In this document: positions 45,460-57,300 of the stretch, one piece after another
How the letters are laid out: each line of letters opens with the position of its first letter
Position numbering within the stretch: the first letter of the stretch is position 1
Notes under the pieces: generated by a model
What the model was told of the DNA's origin: nothing
Database searches by the model: none
What the model saw: the letters and a program-made list of their open reading frames with translations, nothing else
NCBI GenBank assembly: GCA_002682825.1
Contig: NOKP01000018.1
Span: forward strand, 685,783-749,782
From: Neonectria sp. B-13
Lineage: Eukaryota; Ascomycota; Sordariomycetes; Hypocreales; Nectriaceae
DNA: 64,000 bases
Direction: 5' to 3'
Program-made: the position numbers and the translations under genes

Positions 45460-47618
45460 CTATGTTGAATCTGCCGCACCGCTCCCGGGAGAATCATCCA
45501 ATTTTGTGTCTTTTAAGAATTCATTCCACATCGACCACTCCAGAGCACTATTTTGCCCCATTTCCGGGTCCAAATCCATCATGAGTAGCTCTGGGGGATA
45601 TTCGAACAATATTGATGGATCCATCGTAGTGGTGTCGTAGGGTTGCCCCATGGTTTCGTAGTCATCTAACATCGCTGGTTGCACGGGATCTAATAAAGAT
45701 TCCGCAACATAATTAGTTGGTTGTGCTGGCAACACTGCTGATAACGACGAGGGTTCGTTGATGTCCAGCTTTTTCATAAGTGCTTCTGCCCTTGCTTCCT
45801 TCGCCTTTTTGAGTAGCTTCTTGATGGGCCGCCACAGTGCTCCGCTGGAATAATCGGCGATGTGATCCCTTGATGAAGGGAAGTTCCGATCTACAACTTC
45901 CCATGCCCTATTCACTAACTCGCCCTCCGTCTGCACGCACAGTTCGGCCAGAGCAACTGCTAGAGGATGCCACTGCACATAGGTGTCGGTCCACCACGCG
46001 TACCGGTCTCCCCATTCTTTCTGTGTCATGCGCTCGCGTAGCTCCATGACGGAAAGCGATGTGCGTAACATGGTCTCGCGGGAGACGCGAGGCCTGGCGG
46101 GTGTCACGCCGCCGGTGAAGGGGTACTGGATATTGAGCCATAGCTTGAGGATGACGACGCGAGCAATCTCCGAGGCGTATACCGAGGGGAGGTGCGTCGG
46201 CACGGCGGTGTGGATGAAGTGGTTTTCAAGCTGCCGGATGTGGGTGATCAACTCGTCCTCGTTGTAGATGAAGTGCTGAGCCTCGCCCAAAGCGTTGGTG
46301 TGCGGGTGGGACATGAGACCAAAGATGCCAGAGCACGTGGCCGTGCACATGAGGATGACATTGTCGGCAGGGGACGTTTTAGTGACGAGAGGACCTGTGC
46401 TGTTGGGGCCGAAGTCGTCGTCGTCAATGTGGGTAGGCATGATGGTATCGTAGCTGACGCGGGACATGATAGCATCAGAGCCGCGGTCTTCGGAGCCGCG
46501 GACATCGAGCACAACGATAAAATGCCAAAGGCGGCGACGCATCTCAGCTACATAAGGAGTGAACTGATGACCGTCGCCGTCGCGGTGGAGGTTTTGACCT
46601 TGGGCTATACGGATAAGAAGGGCCGTGACAACCCAGGAGGAACGGTCGTGTGAGTAGCAACGGATCATGGCCTATAACTTACATGTCAGGCTGGGGGGAC
46701 GGAATAATTAGGATTTGACTAGCGTACCGTATAAAGCGCGAGAGCTTGAAGTGTTTCTAGTTCATTACTGTTGAGATAATTGGCCTCGGCGAGAGCTCGC
46801 TCAGCACCGATGCGATATCTGCTGCCCAGGACATCACGACTCTCGCCCAGCTTCTCTAGACATGCTTCGGCGCTCAGGCAGGTCACTGCACAAAAGTAGA
46901 TAGCAAAGATGACGGCATTAGTAGGCGGGCTGAAGGGTCGAGTCGGTGGGGAACCGGCACAAATTTGTAGTGCCTTCTCAACGGTGGGGCGATGAATAAC
47001 CTTCATGAGGGGATCTACATTGCGAGTGTAGATGGCCCAGAGACGAGCAATCATTTCGGGCGGAGGATGTCGCAATGGCTCTCTTTCATGATAGTCTGGA
47101 TTTCCGAGCAGATAGCCTGAGGCGGCTCCGGATATTGACGAGCCCGCAGCCTCAATGGACTCGGGGCTGGTGCCCTCATCATCGTCATCGTCATCGGACG
47201 GTTGATCAAGCGCATGCTTGATACCCTCGACCTCGGCGCATAGATGGCCCCAGAACTCCTGGCTGAGATATCTCCCGATGCCCTGCGAGGGAGCATCTTG
47301 CGTCCCCGGACCCGGCGCTTCCTGCTTCGCGGGCTCTGGGGCACATCCGCCCGCGGCTTTGATCTCTTGTTCCAGCTGCCGAAGCTTCGCCGGGTCAGCC
47401 TGGCCCACGATGTTCTCGAGGCGGCTGATGCGGTCCAGAAGCTCGGTCTGGCGCGGCCGCGGTGCGCGGCGGGTTGGTTTCCGCGAGGGATAGACGCAGT
47501 CGAAGCCGAAGCGGGAGCACTGCGTGCACTCGGGCTGGGACTTGTCGCACTTGATTTTGCGGCTGCGGCAGCTCGCGCAGCTGAGGACTTTGCCTGATCG
47601 TCGCCCTTGGGTGCTCAT
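45460..47618 (-). CDS. Zn(II)2Cys6 fungal transcription factor
   Basis: Two exons, 47618-46728 and 46671-45460, give 700 aa. The N-terminal zinc cluster has cysteines at 14, 17, 24, 31, 34 and 41 (C-x2-C-x6-C-x6-C-x2-C-x6-C) followed by a basic linker (SRKPTRRAPRPRQ) and a coiled-coil segment TELLDRISRLENIVGQADPA. From about residue 195 the Fungal_trans middle homology region is visible: LWAIYTRNVDPLMKVIHRPT, AIYFCAVTCLSAEACLEKLG, and GQNLHRDGDGHQFTPYVAEM. The Met at 47618 is chosen because it directly precedes the cluster; the frame is open further upstream without coding character. The target genes are unknown. The divergent GNAT gene (48264) is a candidate neighbour target, by position only. 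Confidence 0.93.
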
Positions 47619-48263
47619 CGCTACTTGACAGCTGAGAAAAACAAAAAGAGGGGTTCGTATAGTCGAGTTGATTGAGTAGACTGTGTAGGATTGTAGAGCT
47701 ATCACCGCGTCATGACGATGCCAACGCTGGTGTTGTGAAGTCCGAAGTCCGACCAGGGCGTTGTAAGTGGATGAATTGCCGGTCCCGTCCCACCCGCACA
47801 AACCTCCGTCCCTCACGCAGGGGAGAATTTCGGCGCCGTCAAATTCACGACAAACCCTTGACAACCGTCAACTTATTAGCGCCCTTAGTTTGATATATAC
47901 CTCTGCGAACCCTGCGATAGCACTTATCTTCGTCAACACATGGCAGTTTCGCTTTCCGTCCCGATCAGAGCCGCCTTTATTACATGTCGCTTTTAGGAAC
48001 GAGCGGCCGAGCCCGGAAACGGCCGATCATAGGTGGTCTTGGTAAGGCGTTGGTAATTGGTGTGAACTTTTGTAGCTTGAAGTTTTGGTCGTGACTCATG
48101 TGTGGTTCCACCGTGCAATAAATACTGAGTTGAAGATGAGTGTGTACACCGACGACATGTTTCTTTGAGTCCGAATACTTTACATCAACTCGGAGTTCGT
48201 GAGCATACACTCGTTTGCCATCTTTGAAGCATTGTATCCGGGGTTTCGCATATATCCAACATA
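47619..48263. other. Divergent promoter, transcription factor and GNAT genes
   Basis: About 645 bp. It holds the word CGGCGCCGTCAAATTC around 47831 and CCGAAGTCCGACC around 47744, which include CGG half-sites of the kind Zn2Cys6 factors bind. No gene is supported. Confidence 0.4.
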
Positions 48264-48953
48264 ATGGGCGACATAACACCAATCGAATGGGTCACCATCA
48301 AGACCACGCTGCCCACCTTTCCCCTTCCTCCAAATGAACAGCGTCGGGTTATCAGGACGGAGCGCCTCATTCTTCGACCGTTTAACGACGATGACAACGA
48401 TGCTGAGGGTTTGCATGCCCTCCGAGCGCAACCCGAGGTGATGATCTGGAGCGTCCAGACCAGACCAGACAAGGACGTGGCCGAGACCAGGAACAACCTC
48501 GCGCTCCAAGTGGCCCCGAATGACATTGAGCACTTCAACTGGGCCATCTGTCTCGCGTCAACCGGCGAAATGCTTGGCATCGGCGGGAACGGCACGTGGG
48601 ACGGCGAACAGGGCTGGCCTGTGGTGGGATACATGCTGCGCAAGGAGGCCTGGGGCAAGGGCTATGCGACCGAGTTCCTCAAGGGGTTCCTCACGGCGTG
48701 GTGGGCGTTGCCGCGGGAAGAGGTTGTGCTCAAGGTGGACAAGAACACCGTCCGAGGCGAAGGAGAGGTGAAGGATGAGTTCATCGGGGCCATCACGCTA
48801 GGCGACAATTTCGCGAGCCATCGGGTCTTGCTCAAGGCTGGGTTTGAGAAGAGCACGGTGTGGGAGGAGTGTGATCTTCGGGACAAGAGCGCCACGGTTG
48901 TCCTGCACAGCTTCATCGCAAAAGATAACAAGTCCGGAGATGCGCAGCAGTAG
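48264..48953 (+). CDS. GNAT family N-acetyltransferase
   Basis: A single exon of 229 aa. It has the RimJ/RimL-like Acetyltransf_3 layout: RRVIRTERLILRPFNDDDND at the N-terminus, FNWAICLASTGEMLGIGGNG in the central sheet, and the acetyl-CoA-binding motif GYMLRKEAWGKGYATEFLKG. The last block NFASHRVLLKAGFEKSTVWE is also typical. It probably acetylates a small molecule or a protein N-terminus; the substrate is unknown. A charged insertion (DKNTVRGEGEVKDEFIG) precedes the final strand. It is divergent from the Zn2Cys6 factor. Confidence 0.88.
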   Translation: MGDITPIEWVTIKTTLPTFPLPPNEQRRVIRTERLILRPFNDDDNDAEGLHALRAQPEVMIWSVQTRPDKDVAETRNNLALQVAPNDIEHFNWAICLASTGEMLGIGGNGTWDGEQGWPVVGYMLRKEAWGKGYATEFLKGFLTAWWALPREEVVLKVDKNTVRGEGEVKDEFIGAITLGDNFASHRVLLKAGFEKSTVWEECDLRDKSATVVLHSFIAKDNKSGDAQQ

Positions 48954-49292
48954 CGAGGACAAGTGGATATGGGATTGAACGGGATTCTCCGCCTTCACCT
49001 CAGTCTAGGATACGGAGGGCAACTCTCTACTGTACATGGAAAGACCTGCAAGTTGAAGTCAGCCCCCGGACTTTTCGAACATGTTGAAAGTCCGGCCTAA
49101 CGGACATCTTGCGTAGTCCGGGCGGGGATGGCCCCAGTTTTCCTGTCCGGCCGGAGTATAAACTTCGACAACATCGCAACGTCAACTTGCAGAAACTCAA
49201 TGATTTCTATGTAATGAAAGCTCCCCAGACCATTCAAACCATCCAGAAAGCCAATCCCAATCATCTCAGCTTGAATACATAAAGCCATCACC
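48954..49292. other. Promoter region of the DUF1772 gene
   Basis: About 340 bp between tandem genes. It contains two similar words gacttttcgaac and gaaagtccggcc near 49068-49098. Nothing else is seen. Confidence 0.4.
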
Positions 49293-49832
49293 ATGCAACT
49301 ACCAACTCCATCCCTCCTGGCCGTCGCCACTGGCATAGTCGGCTCCGCATGGTCCTCCGGTATGTCCCCCGTGTTTACCTACTCAACATCATCTCCCATA
49401 CTTACAAAAACAACAGGCGCAATTGCTAGCATTTCCATCGTCGGGGTTCCCGCAGCTTTAATTGCCCCTTCAGCCCCCGCCACCATTTGGGCCGAATTCT
49501 TCGCCCGTGGCGTTGCCCTCATGCCCAAGATTGCCGTCACCACTGCCGGCGCATACCTCTACGCTGCGTACGATACACGCCAGCGTGGGGGAAACTGGAA
49601 GGGATTCGTGGCAGGCGCTGCGCTAGCGGTGGCCATTGTGCCGTATACGCTGGCGTTCATGGCCGGGACGAATGACCTGCTTCACGCGGCGGCCAAGGGT
49701 GCGGGTGTTTTCAGCCAGGAGGAGGTGAAGAGGTTGGTTGGTAGATGGGGAGTTCTGAACTTGGGACGAAGTGTACTACCGCTTGCTGGAGCGGGCGTGG
49801 GATTGGTGACGGTGCTTCAAAATGTTATGTGA
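49293..49832 (+). CDS. Four-helix membrane protein, DUF1772 (anthrone-oxygenase-like)
   Basis: Two exons, 49293-49359 and 49417-49832, give 160 aa. The intron uses donor GTATGT and acceptor AACAACAG and splits a glycine codon (SSG|AIAS). Four hydrophobic segments are visible: AVATGIVGSAWSSGAIASIS, GVALMPKIAVTTAGAYLYAA, GAALAVAIVPYTLAFMAGTN and GRSVLPLAGAGVGLVTVLQN. The layout and the region VPYTLAFMAGTND match DUF1772 proteins, which include anthrone oxygenases of aromatic polyketide pathways. No polyketide synthase is in the window, so a role in secondary metabolism is not supported. Confidence 0.8.
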   Translation: MQLPTPSLLAVATGIVGSAWSSGMSPVFTYSTSSPILTKTTGAIASISIVGVPAALIAPSAPATIWAEFFARGVALMPKIAVTTAGAYLYAAYDTRQRGGNWKGFVAGAALAVAIVPYTLAFMAGTNDLLHAAAKGAGVFSQEEVKRLVGRWGVLNLGRSVLPLAGAGVGLVTVLQNVM

Positions 49833-49942
49833 GGGCGTTGGTTTCTAAGAAAACATCATGTCGGGACGGCAACTGTATTATAAGGACAAAACTCCAATGT
49901 ATCTGGCTAAAATGCGCACGTCTTCACCTGCTCCTCAATCCG

Positions 49943-49943
49943 N
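49943..49943. other. Ambiguous base (N)
   Basis: A single n lies in the 3' region between two convergent genes and affects no supported coding sequence. Confidence 0.99.
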
Positions 49944-49989
49944 ACTCCAACCATCTCCAGCAAATCACCAAATCTCTGTGGCAACAAGC

Positions 49990-50675
49990 CTAACGTCTCT
50001 TGTTGGACCCCTTCTCAAAAGCCTTAATAATCTCGGCGCACTTGGTCAAGTTCTTCTTGGGCTCCCAAGTGTTGGCCTTGTGGGGGAAGCCCTTCCACTT
50101 GACGCGGTAGAAGTGCTCCTTGGTGGCAGCGTCGACCTGCGAATCGACAATCTTCTCGACCTCCCACTCCAGCTGCGACCCGTGATGCTTGGGATTTGCG
50201 GCTGGGCGACCGCGGCCCCTTTTCGCTGGCGCGGTGATGGTCTTCGTCGGCGTAGTGACGAGAGCTGCATGGCGGGCGGACCGGCGAGGCGTGGTTGGCG
50301 CAGCAGTCTTGTCGGCGCGACGCTGACGCTTGGAGGGCGTTGCCATGATGCTGGGATCCGGCTCGTCTTTGGGAGGAGGAGAAGGAGAGGAACGGGCGCG
50401 CTTCCGAGTTGCAGCGGCCCCTTTGCGAGGAGGAGGAGGAGGCGACTCGGATTCCTCGCCCGAATCGTTGTCCAAAATATCAGAGACTACTAGATCGCCC
50501 TCTGCATTGGCATCATTCTCGATGCTACCGCGGAGTCTTGACGGTGGTTAGCGATGGAGGGTTAGATCAAGACAACGAAGGTGGCGTACTTAGTGACGTC
50601 TTCACGACGTACGGCCGTTTCGCGACCGAAGAAGACGGTCTGGGCCTTGCTCGTGCTCTTCTTGGGAGGAGGCAT
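49990..50675 (-). CDS. Chromodomain protein with single C-terminal chromodomain
   Basis: Two exons, 50675-50590 and 50536-49990, give 210 aa. The N-terminus is MPPPKKSTSKAQTVFFG, followed by an acidic stretch and a Pro/Lys/Arg-rich middle with an AT-hook-like KRGRGRPAANP. The last about 55 residues form a chromodomain: LEWEVEKIVDSQVDAATKEH, then FYRVKWKGFPHKANTWEPKK. The aromatic cage positions are Trp (EWEVEK), Trp (VKWKG) and Phe (KGF), so binding to a methylated lysine is possible. Unlike HP1 there is no chromoshadow domain, and the chromodomain sits at the C-terminus. It is likely nuclear. The orthologue is not recognised. Confidence 0.88.
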
Positions 50676-51467
50676 TGTACGCGTTGCGATAGGACTGAAA
50701 GTGCGAAGCGAGGTTGTCTGAATTCCGTTGTCCGTACGAACGATGGCGTTAAACGACCACCTCACTTAACTGTTGGCTGGATGCCGTTTGGCGTCAAAGA
50801 TCTGAACGGTGTTAGCACTTGGCTGAAATTTAGAGCTTCAAAAACAAATGATGACATCAACTTGTGGCTGTGTCGCGCACATCAGCTGCGGGATGACTCA
50901 CTGTGGATAGAGAATAGGTTTGTTGTGTTGATGAATCGGAGACTCGTCGCGGACAACAGTCTCGTAGCGCAAAAAAACAAACTGAGGGCCGGCTTGCAGT
51001 TGGCGACAGCTGGTTGGAGGGAGTCAGATTGGCTGCGTGCGACTACGAAAAAATAGTTGCCTTCAAGGTGTAGAGATGAATGACAGAAGAGGGAGACTTT
51101 GGCCTTCTTGGAAAGGAGACTGTTTGTTGAGCTTAGTTTGGCGTGTTGCAGAAGAGAAGAGAGAGGAAGAGTTCCCGAAGGTTGTTGATCGATGTTATTT
51201 ATGTTGGTAACCGCTACGACCATCTTAAGCTCCAATACAGAAAGAAAGACTAGTTTCTAGCCCTTCATTAAGAGGAGCCTGAGACATGCGGTCGGCCGTG
51301 AATGCAAAGCACGCGGGTAGCCACAACCCTTTGTTGGTTCTCGTTATATCGCAGGGTATTGAAACCGCTAGTTCCCTGCCTGACCTGTCTTGCTTCTGGC
51401 ACCCGACCGGCGACAGCTTACCACGAAAAGAATACCACCAGTTGCAGCAAAGATACGCTTGATTCCT
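50676..51467. other. Promoter of the chromodomain gene and RIC8 3' flank
   Basis: About 790 bp. Small open frames on both strands lack domains. No gene is supported. Confidence 0.45.
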
Positions 51468-53121
51468 TCACTCCAGCTCCTCAACCTCGTCATCCTTGAG
51501 CTCTCTGTACTTGCCCTCTCTCATGGCCGCTTCCACGGGATTCTGCACATCCATAATGCCAGTCTTTTTCAATCTAAAATTGTGTTAATACTAGGTCCAT
51601 CGCATCTCACATTCAGGACCACGTACCTTTCGAAGAGAACAAAGAGCTTTTCGGCCTCTCGCTCCTTTTCGTCTTGAGTCATTTCCGGAAGGTCGACAGG
51701 GTTCTCTGCGTCAATAAATTGACCCGTGATAGGATTGACGGGCTTCTGCTCGCCGCTCAGATCACCCTTGCTGAACGCCTCCGAAGCTGAGGCAGGGATG
51801 GGGACATTATTTTGGAAGAGGAATCCCGACGCGAATCCATAGCCAACATTCTCAACGAACTTGGAGGCGTCCCTATCTGACATGTCGAAGAGAAGGTGAG
51901 AGATGGCTTCACGAAGCGCAGGGGCTGTAGGATTGGTGGAGTTCTTGAGAAGTCTGGCGGAGAGGGTAGTACCCTGCCCCAGAACATTCTCTCGGTCTTC
52001 TGCCGTCGGAAGCAGTAGGCTGCGGATGTGCTCCTTTGTTGCCTCCGGCGCGTGCTCGTGGATGTTTCGGATGACGCTGACCAGTGGCGTCACTACAGGT
52101 TCCAGTTCGCTGTCGCCGTAGACCTTCATGGAAGGGTCTAGGATCTCGATTAAACGCGTGACCACGGCGTTGGGGTCATTCTTCGGATAAATGGCAGCCT
52201 GGCTGCTCTCGGATACGATATCAAGATTCAAAAGTGCATTGATGAGAGGTCCAAATGGAGGATCAAGCGGTTTCGCTGACGAGATGTCCTGTCTCCACAG
52301 CAGTGTCACAATATGAGGTACTGCGGGAGTGAAAGCCGAGACATGTTCGGCGTCGCTGCAGTGGTGAGTAATATTGAACAAAAGCTTCAAGGTCTCAACG
52401 AGTGCCATGTCCTGCATGGGCTCAACCTTGGCCTTGGCCTTTTCGGACAGCTGCTTAGCATGATGACTGAGGTTGTCGATGATGCGCTCTGCGAGGTGAT
52501 GCTTGTCGATGAGCTCCTTAAGATCGACTTTGGTTTCGTACGTCGAGAGAAACAAGATCCGGGAGAGGAGGAACTCGTTGTCCCAATTCTCAGTCTTGAG
52601 GTCCTTGCAGGCCCTGGTTGCGAAGCCCAGATCGACAAATGTTTGCCGCGTCTCGGGCTTCAGAAGCATGGCGTTTGCCAGTACTCGAAGGGCGGCACGA
52701 CCAGTATCACTTGATGGGCTGTGGAACGCGTGCCGGAGGAGCATCGAGATACCCTAGCAAAGCATCAGTGCCGAGCCCGGGAAGGATAATGATGGCTTAA
52801 GGGAGAAATATCAAAGGCCAGGTGCGCTCACCTCCTTTGTGAAGATGGGGTCGGCATTTCTAGGGTCTCGCCCATATATCTTAAGTTCCTCTAGTGCGAG
52901 GTCGCGATCTGCACAAGGTATCAGGATATTATGCCTCATCTGGTCAGGTGTAGATACGCACCTTTGGGAAGCAGAGTGATGTCATCCAGGTCGTCAGTGA
53001 GCTTCTTGACCAAGTTGGTCACAGCGATGAGCTTCGCTAGGTAACGTCAGTTGCTGGGGTGTCGGTCAGCGGGAAGGCAGATAAACGCACCTGGCCCAGT
53101 GGCTGTGCCCAGCCCTGCCAT
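51468..53121 (-). CDS. RIC8: RIC8 (synembryn), G-alpha chaperone and exchange factor
   Basis: Five exons (transcript order): 53121-53091, 53036-52962, 52908-52832, 52753-51627, 51573-51468; 471 aa. The protein is an all-helical armadillo-type fold: GPAKLIAVTNLVKKLTDDLD, GISMLLRHAFHSPSSDTGRA, ALRVLANAMLLKPETRQTFV and MALVETLKLLFNITHHCSDA. The C-terminal helices include FVENVGYGFASGFLFQNNVP and PVNPITGQFIDAENPVDLPE. The short last exon gives RLKKTGIMDVQNPVEAAMRE. In Neurospora and Magnaporthe the RIC8 protein acts on G-alpha subunits at the membrane and is required for G-alpha stability, growth, and in pathogens for appressorium signalling. All four introns preserve phase. Confidence 0.95.
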
Positions 53122-54316
53122 GATGAGTGATGAGCAAGTGAGTAGTGATGAAGTTGTAGAGAAATGGATGCGTAAGCAAAGAGAAGCGGTAATAATGGCT
53201 GTACGCGGGGTTGTGATAGTTTGGAAGCTCGGTTGAAAGGGTTGGGCTCTGGATGTATGTGGGAGGTAAGTGAGGTGCGATTGGCGTGGATGGTTGCTTG
53301 GTACGAACTACAAGCTGCGTTGCTCGGTATCTCCTGGCTAATTTTTAGGTGACTAACAGGCGCAACCCACTCAGTGGGGAGGACGTTTAGTGAACTGCGC
53401 CAAGTCTAGGGGCAATGACACATGGAAGGGCAATCTCAAATTCAATCTCCAATCAGCCAATTAACTTGATGCCGTGTTCCCCAATCCATCCATCGAGTCG
53501 TTGCATTGGGTGACAGAGCCAGTGTTGGCTGCCAAGAGCCGTGACCAGCCCGCCGTTGCTCCGTCCACCACGGGCCCACATGTGGTGATGGCGGCCTTTC
53601 TCTGTCCGCATCCGGCCGAGTGGGTTGTTCACGGGTCTTGGATCTTGCTAGGATCAGTCACTGTCAACTTCATATGCTTCTTGGGATAGATCAGTGGGTA
53701 TCCATCTGCCTTGGCTACAGTCGCATTGAGGTACCTGCATGTGAAGCTGGACGATGCCTTTATTTTATGCTTAATCCGTAAAGTTTGATTTAGATGTAGA
53801 AAATGGGTTAAACGTCATCAGGGCAGACTTTGATGCTTGAAAGCATATCGGCGGTCATGCTAGACGTGTTGAAACGATATTAAGACGGACATAAGCTGGC
53901 TGTGGTTGTTGAGCAATGAAGGTTCGCTCCAGGCTTTCGCGTGGCGCACGGACTCCTCGTTTAATTGATTCCGCTTCCCGGCCACTCAAGTGCGCGCGCT
54001 TGGGCGCGTTGGCCAGGCAAAAAATCGCGGCCGAGCCGTGTCGAAGGACTTTACTTTGGCGGACCTGGCCAATTTAGCCCCGGACTCTCGACTTTTGGCC
54101 TCCAACTTCAACGCCACACTCCTCACCTGACAACCATCCAACGATAGCTCTCATTCCCTCCCAACAAGGGGAACGGTGTCGTCAGACTCTTTCTTTTGCT
54201 GCTGGCCCACCAAGTCCAGTCTCGAAAATCCTCCGCGCCTCCGGATACATGAGTCTGTAACGGTTCCCCGGCCAATTCCCTGCTGTCTAGATCGCCAACG
54301 CTGCCTGGCAGCAGCC
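53122..54316. other. Divergent promoter, RIC8 and RIF1 genes
   Basis: About 1.2 kb between divergent starts; no supported gene. The RIF1 frame is open back to 54176 without an ATG there. Confidence 0.5.
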
Positions 54317-57300
54317 ATGGCATCTTCAGCCCCGGCCTCCAACACTGTTCTCGAGTCACTGCCAACTCGACCTCCGACTCCTCCGCGAGAACCTCACCCA
54401 GACGCCAAGGTCTCTCTCAAAGCTGTCCTCGGTCGCACGCCTTTCGACCCCCGCCTGCAACTCTCCACGCCGCCCAACCCGAATTCTCCCCTGGCGAACG
54501 GGGCAACCAATTCCAACTCGACGACGAAACGCATGAGGAAAAAGGTCGAATGGTCCGCCCATACCGAATACAAGGATCCGCCTGAGTATCGAGAAGGCAG
54601 GAACCTGAATAGGTCATCTCCTCTTTCGGCTCCCCCTTCGATCTCGAAACCCATCAAAGGCATCCTCAAGCCTTCACCTTCGCCAAATCCCCTTGCCTCG
54701 TCGCTACACGGAAACCTCGATGATCCGTCAAGTCAACCCAACATTGCCGAAATGTTGGACTCGACAATCAAGCAGCTTGCCGGCTCCGACCGAGACTCGC
54801 GCCTCGATGCCTACATGATGCTCTCTCGAGCCCTCAAGGCCTCGAACAATCTGCCTGATCGGGTTGCCTTGCAGAACAAAATGAGCCTATTCATGCAGTT
54901 TATCCAGCGCGACGTCAAGTCCAAGGCCGAAAACGGATCCCCCGACGCTTCTCTCATCAACCACGCCTTGAACCTTCTCACCACTTTCCTACATTTCCAG
55001 GCCATTGCTTCAACCCTCACGTCCGACTTCGGAGTCTTCATCATCGATCATTGCATCCGATCCTTCGACGACCCAGCCGTGCCCAAAGACCTTGTTCGCC
55101 ATTTGATGCAAGTTGTTGCCTTCCAGTCCTTCTCCCACAAGGTCATGACCTTGGATAGAGTGGGCAGGTTGGTGACTTCCCTGCACAGGATTGAGGATCG
55201 TTTGACGGGCAAGAGCATCGTCATGAGTCGTATCCAAATCTACAAGCGACTAGTCAAACAATCACGAAACCATATGGCTATTCACACGGATTGGATGATA
55301 GACATGTTTACCGATATGCTGAGCACCATAAGGGATATCCGCGCGCAGGCTATCAGCTTGGGTACTGAGGCTGGATTCTCACTTCGGAACGAAAAGTCAG
55401 TCATGCGTAAGGCAACGGAGATCTTGCAAACCATGAACGGCGAAGAGGCATACATCGAATTCTATATCCGAAAGCTGGAGGACATGATCAAGGGCAAGCA
55501 ATGCCCTTCTGCCGTCCCCCAAATTTGGAGCGCTGTCACCTTGTTTCTCCGCTGTCCACTTGACAGATGGCAATATTTCAGCCCCTGGTTGAAGCTTGCT
55601 CAAGCTGCATTTAACACGACCGATACACAGACTAAGCAAGAAGCGAACTACGCCTGGAACCGATATGTGTACCTTTCCCTGATTGACAACAGGATGGCAC
55701 CAAAGGCTCTTGGTTTGCTGGTACAAGCCCTGATCAGCCAGCTGCGAAGAAAGGTCAACATCAAACAGGCCGACGAGGGGATGAAGCTGCGGAGGATCGT
55801 CTTGGGCGGCATCTGTAATTTGTTATATTACGCGTTCCGACCAAGCCACGACAATGCCTCGACCGATTCAGTCTGGGATCTTGCGCTTCAACCCGTCGTG
55901 ACGCAACTCATCGACCTAGATGGGAAGCCTGAGACATCTGGTGACTCGATGATGCAAGCCTCCCGCATCCTAGCTGGCCTTCTGGATGTTTCGACGCCCC
56001 GAAGCTGGAAGGAGGAACGCATAAGGGATACGCCACTAATCACACCCGATGAGCTTCCTCCAATCGACTCAAAGTGGGTTCGCCGAAACTCTGAGAGGGT
56101 CTTCCAGTTGGTTGGTCCAATTTTGGAGAAGAAATTCACCGACCTTGCCAACAAGGAGAGCTTGACATACCGGTTGTGGCAAGCATTAGTCAGATCTATT
56201 GCCGCCGCTTCAGCAAAAGATATCAAGGTGTCCGATGACACTGCCAAGTTCTTTGCTTGCGCATTTGGTATTCTCAACAAGGTTTGGTCTGGAGGATGTT
56301 CTGAGGGCGAGGAATCGGTGAACCCGAAGTTCCTGTCGAGCATCAAGAACTTCATCCATGTCTTGGTCAACAATCTCGGACTTCTTCCCTTCACCGAGAA
56401 GAGACTGTCTTTGTCCGGCAATAACTCATTCGAACCTGCTGGAACCCCATCCCGTCGACCCGATCGAGTTGATAAGCCACGGGGAATCGTTCAAGCCCCT
56501 GTCTATCACCTCTTTAGCATACTTTGCTCCAACCCACCTGGCGTAGCTGACGACGAATCTCTTTGCGAGTTTTTTCAGACTGTTTTTGAACCGTTCTTCA
56601 ACGAAAAGAGCTTCAAAGTTCGCGTCGAACTTACCCGTGAGATGCTTCGATTATTTCCCCGGGATGCGCTTTCTCCCTATGGCCCATGGGTGCTGGCCGC
56701 AAATACTATGCGTTTGACTTTGGAGCAGACGCTGTCTGGCCCTAATCCCCCAAGCAGCGAAAAGCTTCTTGGTCCTGAGTACAGGGAGGTCGTGTCCCTC
56801 TTGGAACGAGGTCTTTTATGTCATCCCAATCTGCCCTCTTCATCATGGTTCTCACTCTTCAACCTCTTTTCCGACCACATAGTGCAAGAGTGTGGCGATG
56901 CTGGTCGGGCGCTCGGTCTTGTCGAACCCATCGCTAAGATAATCCTGGAAAACTTCTTCACAACCCAAAACAAGCCCTATCAAACGGCGCTTCTTGTGGC
57001 GACTCTGCTCTTCAAAGTCGCCAAGCTACCACGAGATCGCCAAGCTGTTGAGGCTGCCCGCCGACGGCTATGGGGAGCGCCTCCAACCATCTCGAGGGCT
57101 TCGACTTTCGATCCTTTCGACAACCTTTACAGACTCCAGGAGCAGAGCATGAAGTTCTTGTACGACAATTCAGCAAAGTCAGATGAGGGACCTGTCGCCT
57201 CTTGCATAGAGGCTATCAGCGGGTTTATGACAGGAACCTTCCCGCAAACCGGGGTCAAGACCCTGTCCAAGTTACAGGACGGGCTTTGTCCGTGGATCCA

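Noticed and set aside
45460..49832. Zn2Cys6 factor, GNAT and DUF1772 protein as a small secondary-metabolite cluster
   Set aside because: No polyketide synthase, peptide synthetase, terpene cyclase or other backbone enzyme nearby, and both flanks are housekeeping genes.
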